Source: an uncultured Muribaculaceae bacterium
Lineage (GTDB): Bacteria; Bacteroidota; Bacteroidia; Bacteroidales; Muribaculaceae
Direction of reading: 5' to 3'
NCBI GenBank assembly: GCA_947627615.1
Contig: CANQWS010000013.1
Span: 1-64,000 of the forward strand
DNA length: 64,000 nt
Each line of letters begins with the position of its first letter. Positions within the stretch are counted from its first letter, which is position 1. Shown here piece after piece: positions 19,904-29,048 of the stretch. The notes under the pieces are model-generated. The model did no database searches. It saw only the letters and a program-made list of their open reading frames with translations, and was not told the DNA's origin. The translations under genes were made by a program, and so were the position numbers.

Positions 19904-22093
19904 ATGAAACATCTTCTCGCGCTTCTGCTCATTGGAATCTGTGCGATAATTCCGGCAGCACAGGTCAACGTAATTCCGGCCAAAGGGAAACCCGGACGAA
20001 TAATCGTGGCCGACAGCAGTCAGGTCAACATGAATGCCGCGTCACTGCTGCAGGACTTTTTCCGGCGCATCACCGGAAAAACAGTCCTCGTAAAGACCGG
20101 CACGAAACCGGCCAAAGGCGACGTGGTGATCCGCAATGCCGCCACAGCAGGGGTGGGAGAGGACGGATTCCGCATCCGCACCGATAACGGAATCCTTGAA
20201 ATAGAGGGCGGAAAAGGCAAAGGAGCCATCTACGGCGCCGTCACCGTCCTTGAGAAATTTCTCGGCTGCAACTACTGGGGAGCCGACGAATACACCATTC
20301 CCCGGCAGCCGTCGGTCAGCATTCCCCGCACCGATTTTATAGAAAACCCGGCATTCACCCACCGGCAGAGTGACTGCTATGCCATAAGGGAGGACTCCCT
20401 GTACCGTGACTGGCACCGGTTCGAGTATCCCTCGGACCTCTTCGCCGGATCATACTGGGTCCACACGTTCGACCCCCTGCTTCCAGCTGCTGTCTACGGA
20501 AAGACCCATCCCGAATACTATGCCTGGTTCGACGGCGAACGCCATCCCGGCAAAGCCGTCCAGTGGTGCCTGACCAACGACGAGGTCTTCGAGATAGCGG
20601 CCGCGCGCATCGACTCCATCTTCAAGGCCCATCCCGACAAGGACATGATTTCCGTGAGCCAGAACGACGGCAACTACACCAACTGCACATGCCCCTCATG
20701 CAAAGCCATTGATGACCGCGAGGGCTGCCCCATGGGGAGTCTGCTGCATTTCATAAACCGTCTGGCCGACCGGTTCCCCGACAAGCAGATCTCCACTCTG
20801 GCCTACCTCTATTCAATGCACCCGCCAAAATATGAGAAACCGCGGCCCAACGTCAACATTATGCTTTGCGGCATTGACTGTTACCGCGAGGTCCCATTTG
20901 CCGACAATGCTTCCGGGCGCGATTTCCTCAAAGCCCTGAGCGGATGGTCGGACATGTGCGAGAACTTCTTCGTGTGGAACTACGGCAGCAACTATGACGG
21001 ATTCGCCACTCCGTTTCCTGACTATCACGTGATGCAGCCCAACCTTCAGACGCTCCGTGACCATAAGGTGAAGATGCTTCTGGCCGGAGTGGTTGGAGTC
21101 CGCGGAGGCGATATGCCCGAACTGCGCGGCTATCTCATATCGAAACTGATGTGGAACCCCGACGCCGATGTCGATTCGCTCATGAGCGTGTTCCTGAACG
21201 GCTACTACGGTCCGGCGGCGCCGCAGATTGAGAAATGCCTGCGCCTGCAGCAGGGTGCCCTGCTGGGAAGCGGCACCGGACTGTGGCTCTACGATTCGCC
21301 CGTGACCCACAAAGACGGAATGCTGTCGCCTTACCTCATCCGCACCTACAGCGACATCTTCGACAAGGCCGAACGCATCGTGGCCGACGACCCTGTGCTT
21401 CTTGCACGTGTGCGCCGCGCCCGCCTATCGACCCAATACAGCGAACTGGAAATCCAGCGAGTCAATCCGGACAAGGACGTGGCCGACATCAGCCGCAAAC
21501 TCGACCTGTTCCGGCAAAGGGCACGTGAAGGCGGCCTGACAATGCTCAACGAACGCCACAACACACCGGATGAATATGTCGAGCTCTACCGCACCCGCTA
21601 TCTGCCCACCGAACGCCGCAATCTCGCATCGGGAGCCGGCGTGACATTCTCGCAGGAGCCGCCGCTGCCCTACCGCAATTTCGCCCACAAGGCGCTGACC
21701 GACGGCATCTATGGCGGATCCACATACAAGGACAGCTGGGTAGGCTGGGAGGACACCGATGCCTCGATAACAGTGGACCTCGGAACTATGAAGACCGTTT
21801 CGGCCATAGAGACCGATTATCTGCAACAGCTTGGAGCCTGGGTGCTTCAGCCCAAAAGCGTGGCCTACCATATCTCGGCCGACGGCAAGGAATTCACCCA
21901 TGCCGGAACCGTGATCTTCGCCGAGGACAAGACCCCGCAGGTGCGTTTCGTCAAAGCCCGTCACGAACTCGACGCTCCGGCACAGGCCCGCTTCGTGCGC
22001 ATCGACGTGGAAGCCACCAAGAAATGCCCCGAATGGCACTACGGCGTGGGCAATCCCTGCTGGTTCATGATAGACGAGATAGTAGTGGAATAA
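19904..22093 (+). CDS. DUF4838 domain-containing secreted protein (GH20-like N-domain, discoidin-like C-terminal)
   Basis: Signal peptide MKHLLALLLIGICAIIPAAQ; SQNDGNYTNCTCPSCKAIDDREG; F5/8-type C-terminal segment. Confidence 0.75.
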   Translation: MKHLLALLLIGICAIIPAAQVNVIPAKGKPGRIIVADSSQVNMNAASLLQDFFRRITGKTVLVKTGTKPAKGDVVIRNAATAGVGEDGFRIRTDNGILEIEGGKGKGAIYGAVTVLEKFLGCNYWGADEYTIPRQPSVSIPRTDFIENPAFTHRQSDCYAIREDSLYRDWHRFEYPSDLFAGSYWVHTFDPLLPAAVYGKTHPEYYAWFDGERHPGKAVQWCLTNDEVFEIAAARIDSIFKAHPDKDMISVSQNDGNYTNCTCPSCKAIDDREGCPMGSLLHFINRLADRFPDKQISTLAYLYSMHPPKYEKPRPNVNIMLCGIDCYREVPFADNASGRDFLKALSGWSDMCENFFVWNYGSNYDGFATPFPDYHVMQPNLQTLRDHKVKMLLAGVVGVRGGDMPELRGYLISKLMWNPDADVDSLMSVFLNGYYGPAAPQIEKCLRLQQGALLGSGTGLWLYDSPVTHKDGMLSPYLIRTYSDIFDKAERIVADDPVLLARVRRARLSTQYSELEIQRVNPDKDVADISRKLDLFRQRAREGGLTMLNERHNTPDEYVELYRTRYLPTERRNLASGAGVTFSQEPPLPYRNFAHKALTDGIYGGSTYKDSWVGWEDTDASITVDLGTMKTVSAIETDYLQQLGAWVLQPKSVAYHISADGKEFTHAGTVIFAEDKTPQVRFVKARHELDAPAQARFVRIDVEATKKCPEWHYGVGNPCWFMIDEIVVE

Positions 22094-22133
22094 CCACAAC
22101 CCCAACAACGAACAACCAGAATCCAGAATCGGA

Positions 22134-23567
22134 ATGCTGTTCAACTCCATAGAATTTCTGTTCTTCCTTCCGGCGGTCACAATAATCTTCTGGACCTGCT
22201 GCCGGACGCTCAGAGCTCAGAACCTGCTTCTGCTATGCTCAAGCTATCTGTTCTATGGGTGGTGGGACGTGCGTTTTCTCTTCCTGATTCTGATGGTGAC
22301 AGCCGTGAGCTATCTCAGCGGCCGGGCACTCCGCAGGTATGACCATAGCATTCTGCGGCGAAGGTCAGTCCTATGGACCACAGTCGTTTTCAGCCTCGGG
22401 ATTCTCTTCCTGTTCAAATATTTCGATTTCTTCTCCGAGTCTTTCGCCGCTCTGCTGCGTTCGATAGGCATGGATGCCGATGCGGTGACTCTGAAACTGG
22501 TTCTCCCGGTTGGAATCTCCTTCTATATCTTCCAGTCCCTGAGCTACACCATCGATGTTTACCGCCGGAGCATTGAGCCGACGCGTGACACACTGGCGTT
22601 TTTCGTCTTCATCAGCTTTTTCCCGCAGCTCGTGGCCGGACCTATTGAACGCGCGGCCGACATCCTGCCCCAGTTCACCCGCAGACGTGAATTCGATTAC
22701 GGGAAAGCCGTAGAGGGCATGAGGCTGATTCTGTGGGGACTGTTCAAGAAAATGGTGGTGGCCGACAATGCCGCCCCGGTTGTCAATGCCATTTTCAGCG
22801 ATTTCACCGGTGTAGGCACCCTGAATCTCTGGATCGGCGCCGTGCTTTTCTCCCTGCAGATCTACTGTGATTTCTCGGGCTATTCCGACATAGCCATAGG
22901 TTCCGCCAGACTTTTCAACGTGAACCTGATGCGCAACTTCGACAAACCGTATTTCTCCCGGTCAATAACGGAATTCTGGAAGAAATGGCACATCTCGCTG
23001 ACCTCGTGGTTCCGTGATTACGTGTACATACCTCTCGGAGGCAACCGGCGCGGCCGCGGGCGCACTGCGGCGAATACATTCGCCGTGTTCCTCACAAGCG
23101 GACTGTGGCACGGCGCCAATTTTACCTTCATTGCCTGGGGACTGTATCATGCGGTGCTGTTCATGCCGTCACTTGTCACCGGGGAAAAAAAGCCAAAAGA
23201 GGCCGTAACCGGCCCCCGCAAGCTTCCGCCGTTCAGCGAATCCATAATGATGGCCGTCACATTCCTGCTGGCAGCGATAGGTTGGGTGATATTCCGCGCC
23301 GAAAACCTCGAGGACGCTTTCAGTTACATCGCCCTCATGTTCACTCCGGAGTCCACGGCCAGAATAATGGGAAAGACGGCTCTGGCATGGAGTTCAGTGC
23401 TTATTCTGACCGAGCTGCTGACACGCCGGCAGCCCACGCCGTTTGACATCCCGGCACGCGGACTGTGGAGCCGCCGCGGATTCCGACAGGCAGTCTACGC
23501 AATTGTGTTTTTGGCCACCCTGTTCTTTGCAGGCAGTCAGGAAGAATTCATTTATTTCAGATTTTAG
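22134..23567 (+). CDS. MBOAT family O-acyltransferase (AlgI-like)
   Basis: MLFNSIEFLFFLPAV; LPVGISFYIFQSLSYTIDVYR; FWKKWHISLTSWFRDYVYIPLGGNR; SGLWHGANFTFIAWGLYHA. Confidence 0.93.
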   Translation: MLFNSIEFLFFLPAVTIIFWTCCRTLRAQNLLLLCSSYLFYGWWDVRFLFLILMVTAVSYLSGRALRRYDHSILRRRSVLWTTVVFSLGILFLFKYFDFFSESFAALLRSIGMDADAVTLKLVLPVGISFYIFQSLSYTIDVYRRSIEPTRDTLAFFVFISFFPQLVAGPIERAADILPQFTRRREFDYGKAVEGMRLILWGLFKKMVVADNAAPVVNAIFSDFTGVGTLNLWIGAVLFSLQIYCDFSGYSDIAIGSARLFNVNLMRNFDKPYFSRSITEFWKKWHISLTSWFRDYVYIPLGGNRRGRGRTAANTFAVFLTSGLWHGANFTFIAWGLYHAVLFMPSLVTGEKKPKEAVTGPRKLPPFSESIMMAVTFLLAAIGWVIFRAENLEDAFSYIALMFTPESTARIMGKTALAWSSVLILTELLTRRQPTPFDIPARGLWSRRGFRQAVYAIVFLATLFFAGSQEEFIYFRF

Positions 23568-23572
23568 CCGCC

Positions 23573-24595
23573 ATGTTCCCGTTGTTTCTACGCCGCACCG
23601 CATGTTTTGCCGCCATAATACTGGCGGTTCTCGCCATAGGAGAGGTAATCGCACGCAATATTCCCGGCCCGTACGAATACAAGCACAAGTGGCTGTGCCG
23701 CTACGGCGGAGATGTCACCACCCTGATTCTCGGCTCGTCACACGCCTACTACGGCATACGCCCCGACATACTGTCGGACAGCGCTTTCAATCTCGCAAAC
23801 GTGTCCCAGAGCCCCGAGTACGATTTTATGCTCCTGAAACACTATGCCGATTCAATGCCGGAACTGCGCCGGGTCATAGTCACAGTGTCATATTTCACCT
23901 ACCGCGACCCCAGACTCGAGGACAGCAAGGAATGGATGCGCGTCATACCCTACAGGATTCAGATGGATTTGCCCGCCCACTCGCCGCTTTCACTCTACAA
24001 TTTTGAAATATCCGATTTCGGAGGCTACTGCGCGAAGCTCAAGGGTCTGGTCGCGCATTCCGAATCGAACAGATGCGATTCGCTCGGTTTCGGACTCGGC
24101 TTTGATACGGACCACCGCAACGAAAACTGGCGGCAGGAAGCGGCTACCCGCGTGGCCGAGACCACATATCCCGCTTCGGAGCGCTCCAATGAGGTGGCCG
24201 ACGAAATAGGACGCCTGCTTGACTACTGCCGGCAGAGAAACATAGAGTGCATTCTTGTGACCACTCCGGTATGGCCGTCGTATCACCGGATTCTTGACCG
24301 AGGTCAGCTCGACGAGATGCGCCGGCTCACCGACAGCCTCTCGGCCCGTTACGGTGCGACATACCTCGATTTCATGGCCGACAAGTCCTTTACCGCCGAT
24401 GACTTCCATGACGTGGACCATCTGTCGCCGTCAGGTGCCGTAAAGCTGACTCAGGCCATTAAGGCACGCTCTGTTAAGGTCGGCGCTAGTGCTCGCGACG
24501 TCACAACCCCGTGCCTCAGGCAATCCGTGGGGGAAATTAACCGACCTCTCCGAGGCCGTGGTTTGCGGGCGGGAACGTTACACCACACCAGATGA
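23573..24595 (+). CDS. SGNH-like / AlgX-like protein paired with MBOAT acyltransferase
   Basis: TLILGSSHAYYGIRPDIL...; FHDVDHLSPSGAVKLTQAI; last ~20 codons run into a dispersed repeat. Confidence 0.65.
   Translation: MFPLFLRRTACFAAIILAVLAIGEVIARNIPGPYEYKHKWLCRYGGDVTTLILGSSHAYYGIRPDILSDSAFNLANVSQSPEYDFMLLKHYADSMPELRRVIVTVSYFTYRDPRLEDSKEWMRVIPYRIQMDLPAHSPLSLYNFEISDFGGYCAKLKGLVAHSESNRCDSLGFGLGFDTDHRNENWRQEAATRVAETTYPASERSNEVADEIGRLLDYCRQRNIECILVTTPVWPSYHRILDRGQLDEMRRLTDSLSARYGATYLDFMADKSFTADDFHDVDHLSPSGAVKLTQAIKARSVKVGASARDVTTPCLRQSVGEINRPLRGRGLRAGTLHHTR
24536..24570 (+). repeat. Dispersed repeat module 1 (ATTAAYCGACCTCTCCGAGGCCG...GCGGGC)
   Basis: Same sequence in reverse complement at 62293-62326. 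Confidence 0.8.
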
Positions 24596-24637
24596 AGGCT
24601 CGTACCTCGCCTCATCTGTTATGGTGCTATAATTCGG

Positions 24638-24697
24638 GACGCCCCCTCGGGGCTGAGAATGCCCATTCTATCAGGCATAATATAAGGTGCCTCCGGC
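24638..24697 (+). repeat. Dispersed repeat module 2 (CGCCCC-TCGGGGCT...AAGGTGCCT)
   Basis: Matches 62431-62491 in arrangement; a shorter related copy at 24823-24862. Confidence 0.65.
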
Positions 24698-24822
24698 TAA
24701 TACAAGCATTACTGTTGGAACTGACAACCGAAATTGGTTGCATTTGCCTTTTGCAACCTTAAAAAGCTTCTTAAATTAAAATTAAATAGGTAGAGTCATA
24801 GCTACAGAGTTATGGGTAATTT

Positions 24823-24862
24823 AAGCCCTGAAAGGGCTGAGAATTGTTTTATTCTATCGGGA
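24823..24862 (+). repeat. Short related copy of repeat module 2
   Basis: AAGCCCTGAAAGGGCTGAGAATTG...TTCTATCGGGACG compared with GCCCCCTCGGGGCTGAGAATG...TTCTATCAGG. Confidence 0.5.
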
Positions 24863-25303
24863 CGGAGTTGGAGAGGTGCATTTCTTTCTGTAGTTACAGG
24901 GTGTCGTGCCGTAGGTGCGGGAGAACAACCGATGGAAGTACGGTATGCTCGTGAAGCCGCAATCATAGGCTATGTCACATGCCGGATCCGTTGTCGAGGC
25001 GAGCAAAAGCGCGGCTTTTTCAAGTCTCAGGGAATTGACGTAGTCAGTGAATGTGTTTCCGGTATGTTTTTTGACGAATTTGCACAAGGCCGACTTGTTC
25101 ATTTTCATATAGGCGGCCGTCTCTCCCAAGGTGATGTTTCCATCAAGATTTATTTCAAGATAATATTTGAACGTTTCCCCCAAGTGTCTTATGGAGCAAG
25201 ACTTGCCTACCTGTCTGGCGCCCCTCACAAGAAGAGGCTTACGTCGCGGAGATTCCTTCCATTTCAGGAGTTCGGCATCAATGCTCCTTGTAAGATATGC
25301 CAT
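24854..25303 (-). pseudogene. Chimeric ORF: N-terminus of a P-loop ATPase (DUF4143-type ATP-binding protein) fused in frame to an AraC-type DNA-binding domain
   Basis: MAYLTRSIDAELLKWKESPRRKPLLVRGARQVGKSCSIRHLGETFKYYLEINLD (ATPase N-term, Walker A) followed by GNITLGETAAYMKMNKSALCKFVKKHTGNTFTDYVNSLRLEKAALLLASTTDPACDIAYDCGFTSIPYFHRLFSRTYGTTPCNYRK (AraC HTH). Confidence 0.75.
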
Positions 25304-25326
25304 GATCTATAAATTGTTTTGAATCG

Positions 25327-25357
25327 CAAAGATAATCAATGATTTATAAAAATCCAA
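25327..25357 (-). promoter_or_regulatory. Promoter for the chimeric ORF (TTGG-N19-TATCTTTG on minus)
   Basis: Plus-strand CAAAGATA 25327-25334 and CCAA 25354-25357; the -33 lies inside the 33-bp tandem repeat. Confidence 0.55.
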
Positions 25358-25466
25358 GGGAATAAATGGCTAATTTCGGGAAAAATCCAAGGGAATAAAT
25401 GGCCAAAATCGGAAGAAATCCAACTGAATAATGCACTGATTTCGGAAAAAATCCAACGGAATCAAC
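25348..25466. repeat. 33-bp tandem repeat, three full units plus a partial fourth
   Basis: AAAAATCCAAGGGAATAAATGGCTAATTTCGGG units at 25348, 25381, 25414, 25447. Confidence 0.85.
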
Positions 25467-25684
25467 GGTTGGATTGTCACCACATCAGCGATTGGGGCAA
25501 AGTTTATCTTTCGAAAGTATATGGATTTTGCTTCAAAAAAGTTATATTTAAATCCGGCGGGACGCACACGTCAATATTAGATTCTTGTGGTGCGGAGTGT
25601 GCAGACAGGGGAATTCATGCGGGGCAGCGGGTGGAGACGGTGCGGGATTATACGAATCTTTTAGTATATTTGCGGATTGAATCA

Positions 25685-25751
25685 TATATTACGTTTATCC
25701 ACTATCACGTTTACCCCATATCACTTTTATCCCCATATCACTTTTATCCCC
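25685..25751. repeat. ~17-bp tandem repeats (ATATCACTTTTATCCCC) directly upstream of a sensor kinase start codon
   Basis: Two exact units 25718-25734 and 25735-25751, two degenerate units before them. Confidence 0.8.
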
Positions 25752-25759
25752 CCTCGAAT

Positions 25760-27523
25760 ATGAAACAGATTCTCACGTTGCTGCTTCTTGTCCTGTCGTC
25801 AGCTGTTGCCGTTGCCTCACCAAGCGAAATCGCAGAGATAGCCCGTCTGCGTGACGTTGCCGACAGTCTCCACAGCGTAGGCCGGACCGATTCGGCTATA
25901 ACCGTGGGCGAACAGGCCATAGCGCTGGCCGACAAATACGGCGACCCGACACAGATTGTAGGCACGAACGCCTCTCAGGGTGTGTTTCTCCGTTCGTCGG
26001 GACGCGTTGATGAAGCGCTGAAGAAATACGAAAAGGCTCTGTCCATAATCACCTCGGGGCAGTTCCGCGAGAATCCGGATCAGGAGGCCATAGAGGAAAT
26101 AGCCTCGCTCTACATCAATCTGTCAGCGCTGAACCTCGACATGCAGAACAAGACCGAGGCCGGACGCAACGCCGTGGCAGCGGCTGACTGGATTTCAAAA
26201 AGTAACGATGCGGAGCTGAAAGGCACCATCTACGGTGTGGCAGGCTCCGTCCTGACGGGGTGCGGAGACACGGACAAAGCCCTGCAGTATCAGAATCTGG
26301 CCTATCAGAACTCAATGGAGAGCGGCAGCATCGATGCCGCATTCCGTGCCGCGGCCTACACGATGCTGCTGTCGGACCGCACAGGCAACAAGAGCGATGC
26401 CGAGATGTGGCGGCAAAAGTGCGTGTCGCTGCTGCCACAGATCAGTTCCGTGATGTCGAAACTGACCTATTATCAGGCCGAATGCTCAATCTGTCTGAAA
26501 AACAACGATGACCGCGGGTCCATAACATGGTTCCGGAAGATTCTCGAATCGGACGGAATAGACAATCTGCCCTTCGTGAAGTTCGACTGCTACAACAACA
26601 TGCATCTGGCCTACTCAAAGCTCGGCGACTACCGCAACGCCTACGGCACTCTGCTGCAGAGCAACGAGCTGCGTGACAGCCTGTGGGCGCAGGAAAAGGC
26701 GGAAAGCCTGCGGGAGCTGACCATCAAATATGAGACAAAAGAGGCCCAGCTTGCCCTTGCCCAAAGCGAGGCAAAACGTTCAAGCACGCTGATGTGGCTG
26801 TTCATAGCCATAGCTATCCTGCTGGTCGGCGCGGTGATATTCATTGTCTATGCCACCCGTCAGAAACGCATGCGTCTGCAGCGGGAGATGAAGTTTGCCA
26901 GAATCAGAGCCGACATAGGGCGCCAGCTCACCCAGCAGTATGTGGAGGGCCTCGAGAACGAACGCGAGCGCATGGCGCGGGAGCTTCACGACGGAGTGTG
27001 CAACGACCTGCTTGCCATACGGATGAACATCAATTCGGGGAAATCGGCCGACAGCACGGCCGCCATGATCGACAGCTGCCGCGAGTCAGTGCGCCGCATA
27101 TCCCATGAGCTGATGCCGCCGGAGTTCTCCTACGCCACGCTCGACGAGGTGGTCCGCTTTTTCATATCCAAGCAGGCCGCGGCCAATGAGGGGAAGATCG
27201 AGATCAGCTACAGATCCTCGGCAACGGGACGTGACTGGAGCAGCGTTCCGGATGCCACGGCGCTCGAAATCTACCGCATAGTGCAGGAATCGACGGGTAA
27301 CGCCGTTAAGCACTCGGCGGCAAGCAGAATCGACGTAAGCCTGACTCTGTCGGAAGATGGACTCGAGGCGGCCATCAGCGACAACGGCACTTTCAACCCC
27401 TCCGGCAAAAAGGGAATAGGGCTTGAATCAGTGCGCCGCAGGGCGGGAGCCATCAACGGCTCGGTCTCCATAGGGCCGGGCGAATCGGGAGGCACAGAGG
27501 TGAAACTGACTGTCAAATTCTGA
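25760..27523 (+). CDS. TPR-containing membrane sensor histidine kinase (HisKA_3/NarX type)
   Basis: Signal/TM, TPRs, ERMARELHDGVCNDLLAIRMNI H-box, GIGLESVRRRAGAINGSVSI. Confidence 0.88.
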   Translation: MKQILTLLLLVLSSAVAVASPSEIAEIARLRDVADSLHSVGRTDSAITVGEQAIALADKYGDPTQIVGTNASQGVFLRSSGRVDEALKKYEKALSIITSGQFRENPDQEAIEEIASLYINLSALNLDMQNKTEAGRNAVAAADWISKSNDAELKGTIYGVAGSVLTGCGDTDKALQYQNLAYQNSMESGSIDAAFRAAAYTMLLSDRTGNKSDAEMWRQKCVSLLPQISSVMSKLTYYQAECSICLKNNDDRGSITWFRKILESDGIDNLPFVKFDCYNNMHLAYSKLGDYRNAYGTLLQSNELRDSLWAQEKAESLRELTIKYETKEAQLALAQSEAKRSSTLMWLFIAIAILLVGAVIFIVYATRQKRMRLQREMKFARIRADIGRQLTQQYVEGLENERERMARELHDGVCNDLLAIRMNINSGKSADSTAAMIDSCRESVRRISHELMPPEFSYATLDEVVRFFISKQAAANEGKIEISYRSSATGRDWSSVPDATALEIYRIVQESTGNAVKHSAASRIDVSLTLSEDGLEAAISDNGTFNPSGKKGIGLESVRRRAGAINGSVSIGPGESGGTEVKLTVKF

Positions 27524-27565
27524 TTTTTCCGCTCCAAAAGCATGAAAAACTACGGAAAACCGTAA

Positions 27566-27596
27566 TTGACAAGCGTCCGCAGGCTGATTAATTTTG
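27566..27596 (+). promoter_or_regulatory. Promoter for the response regulator gene (TTG-N20-TAATTTTG)
   Basis: TTG 27566-27568, TAATTTTG 27589-27596. Confidence 0.55.
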
Positions 27597-27629
27597 CATC
27601 TGTAACAGAATGCAATTTTTCGCCAGCCT

Positions 27630-28286
27630 ATGGACAACCAATCTATATTATCACAAATGAAAATAGCCGTTGTTGACGACCACGAACTTGTCAGGGAAGG
27701 GATGGCAGCCATTCTCGCAAACCGCAACGCCAACAACGTCACAAAATTCAGCACCGCCACAGCCCTCATATCCTGTCTGGATGCCGGCTCCGCTTTTGAT
27801 TTCTACATCATTGACCTCGAACTTCCCGACCTTGACGGGTTTGTGCTCATAGAGATGATCCGCGCCCGGAATCCGGTGGCGCACATCATTGTCAGCACGG
27901 TCCACGACGAGGTATGGACCCTGCGCAAGCTCCTTGCGCGTGATGTCAACGCAATCATCTACAAGTCAGGCGAAGGCTCCGAAATCATCACGGCGATAGA
28001 GGAAATCCTGAAGGGCAACAACTACTATTGCAGCGAGGTGCACAAGGCCCTCAAAGCTGCCGGCGACAGCAGCCTGCATCCCTCGACCCGCGAACTCGAG
28101 GTGCTCTACCAGATTTCGCAGGGCAAGACCTCGCGCGAGATAGCCGCGGCGATGTTCGTGACCGAAAACACCGTGGAGGCCCATCGCAAGGCCCTGTTCG
28201 CCAAGCTTTCGGCAGTCAATGTGGCCGACCTGATTGTCAAGGCCATAGAAAAGGGCTACATAAAGAAAAGCGGCGTTATCCGCTGA
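27630..28286 (+). CDS. LuxR/NarL-family response regulator
   Basis: REC domain IAVVDDHELVREGMAAIL; HTH LSTRELEVLYQISQGKTSREIAAAMFVTENTVEAHRKALFAKL-like C-terminus. Confidence 0.92.
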   Translation: MDNQSILSQMKIAVVDDHELVREGMAAILANRNANNVTKFSTATALISCLDAGSAFDFYIIDLELPDLDGFVLIEMIRARNPVAHIIVSTVHDEVWTLRKLLARDVNAIIYKSGEGSEIITAIEEILKGNNYYCSEVHKALKAAGDSSLHPSTRELEVLYQISQGKTSREIAAAMFVTENTVEAHRKALFAKLSAVNVADLIVKAIEKGYIKKSGVIR

Positions 28287-28319
28287 CACCCGTCGAAGAA
28301 ATTCTCAAAACCAGCGATT

Positions 28320-28895
28320 ATGACAAAAAGGACTTTTTTTGTCGCACTGCTGTTATCAGTGCTGACAGCCGTATCGGCCTACGCCCAGTATGCCGAAAAA
28401 TACAAGTATGTTTTCCCTGAGCCTATCGAAGATCCCACTCCCGTTCAGGGCAAGATGATAGGCAAGAAGAAATTCGGTTACTACAACCTCCTGAAGGACA
28501 CAGGCGAATTTCAGCTAATACTCGGCTATCAGTTTGACACGGCCGATGCCTTTGACCGCCAATGGGGCCTTGCCCGCGTTTCAGCGGGCGGAGCCTACGG
28601 ATTCATCAAACTCGACGGCGCCGTGGCCGTGCCCCTTGTCTACGATGACGCAAAAGGCTTCAACGAGCATGGCCGCGCCCTTGTGGCACTAAGAGGCAAG
28701 TGGGGCATCGTGGACCATCAGGGCAATCAGCTGATTCCCTGCGCTTACGACAGCATGAACGACCTGTTCAACGGATGGTATGAGGTTTCGAGAAACGGCG
28801 AATGGGGCTATCTCCACTATTCCGGACTCTATGCCTCATCCTACAGCGAATATGAAAAGGCCAGGAACGGCCTTAAAGAAATCGAGCAGAAATAA
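28320..28895 (+). CDS. Secreted WG-repeat (KWG) protein
   Basis: Signal peptide MTKRTFFVALLLSVLTAVSAYAQ; WGLARVSAGGAYGFIKLDG, GKWGIVDHQGNQLIPCAYD, GEWGYLHYSG. Confidence 0.75.
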   Translation: MTKRTFFVALLLSVLTAVSAYAQYAEKYKYVFPEPIEDPTPVQGKMIGKKKFGYYNLLKDTGEFQLILGYQFDTADAFDRQWGLARVSAGGAYGFIKLDGAVAVPLVYDDAKGFNEHGRALVALRGKWGIVDHQGNQLIPCAYDSMNDLFNGWYEVSRNGEWGYLHYSGLYASSYSEYEKARNGLKEIEQK

Positions 28896-28916
28896 CAACT
28901 CAAGACTCCGATTACC

Positions 28917-29030
28917 ATGAAAGAATGGCTTCTCAGCTCCACACTGCCCCACTGGCTGATGTTCATCCTCACTTCCCTGACTGCCGGCGAGCGCGATGCC
29001 GCCTCCGCACGCCTCCGCAACGACAAGTAA
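28917..29030 (+). CDS. Small 37-aa ORF (MKEWLLSSTLPHWLMFILTSLTAGERDAASARLRNDK)
   Basis: Own ATG 22 nt after upstream stop and TAA 18 nt before next gene; below the ORF track cutoff. Confidence 0.45.
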   Translation: MKEWLLSSTLPHWLMFILTSLTAGERDAASARLRNDK

Positions 29031-29048
29031 CAAAAAATCAGAACTGAT

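Noticed and set aside
24812-25312. 166-aa plus-strand ORF
   Set aside because: Antisense to the ATPase/AraC chimera, whose minus-strand product has clear domain similarity.
25348-25466. CRISPR array
   Set aside because: Units are contiguous 33-bp tandem repeats with no unique spacers and no cas genes in the window.
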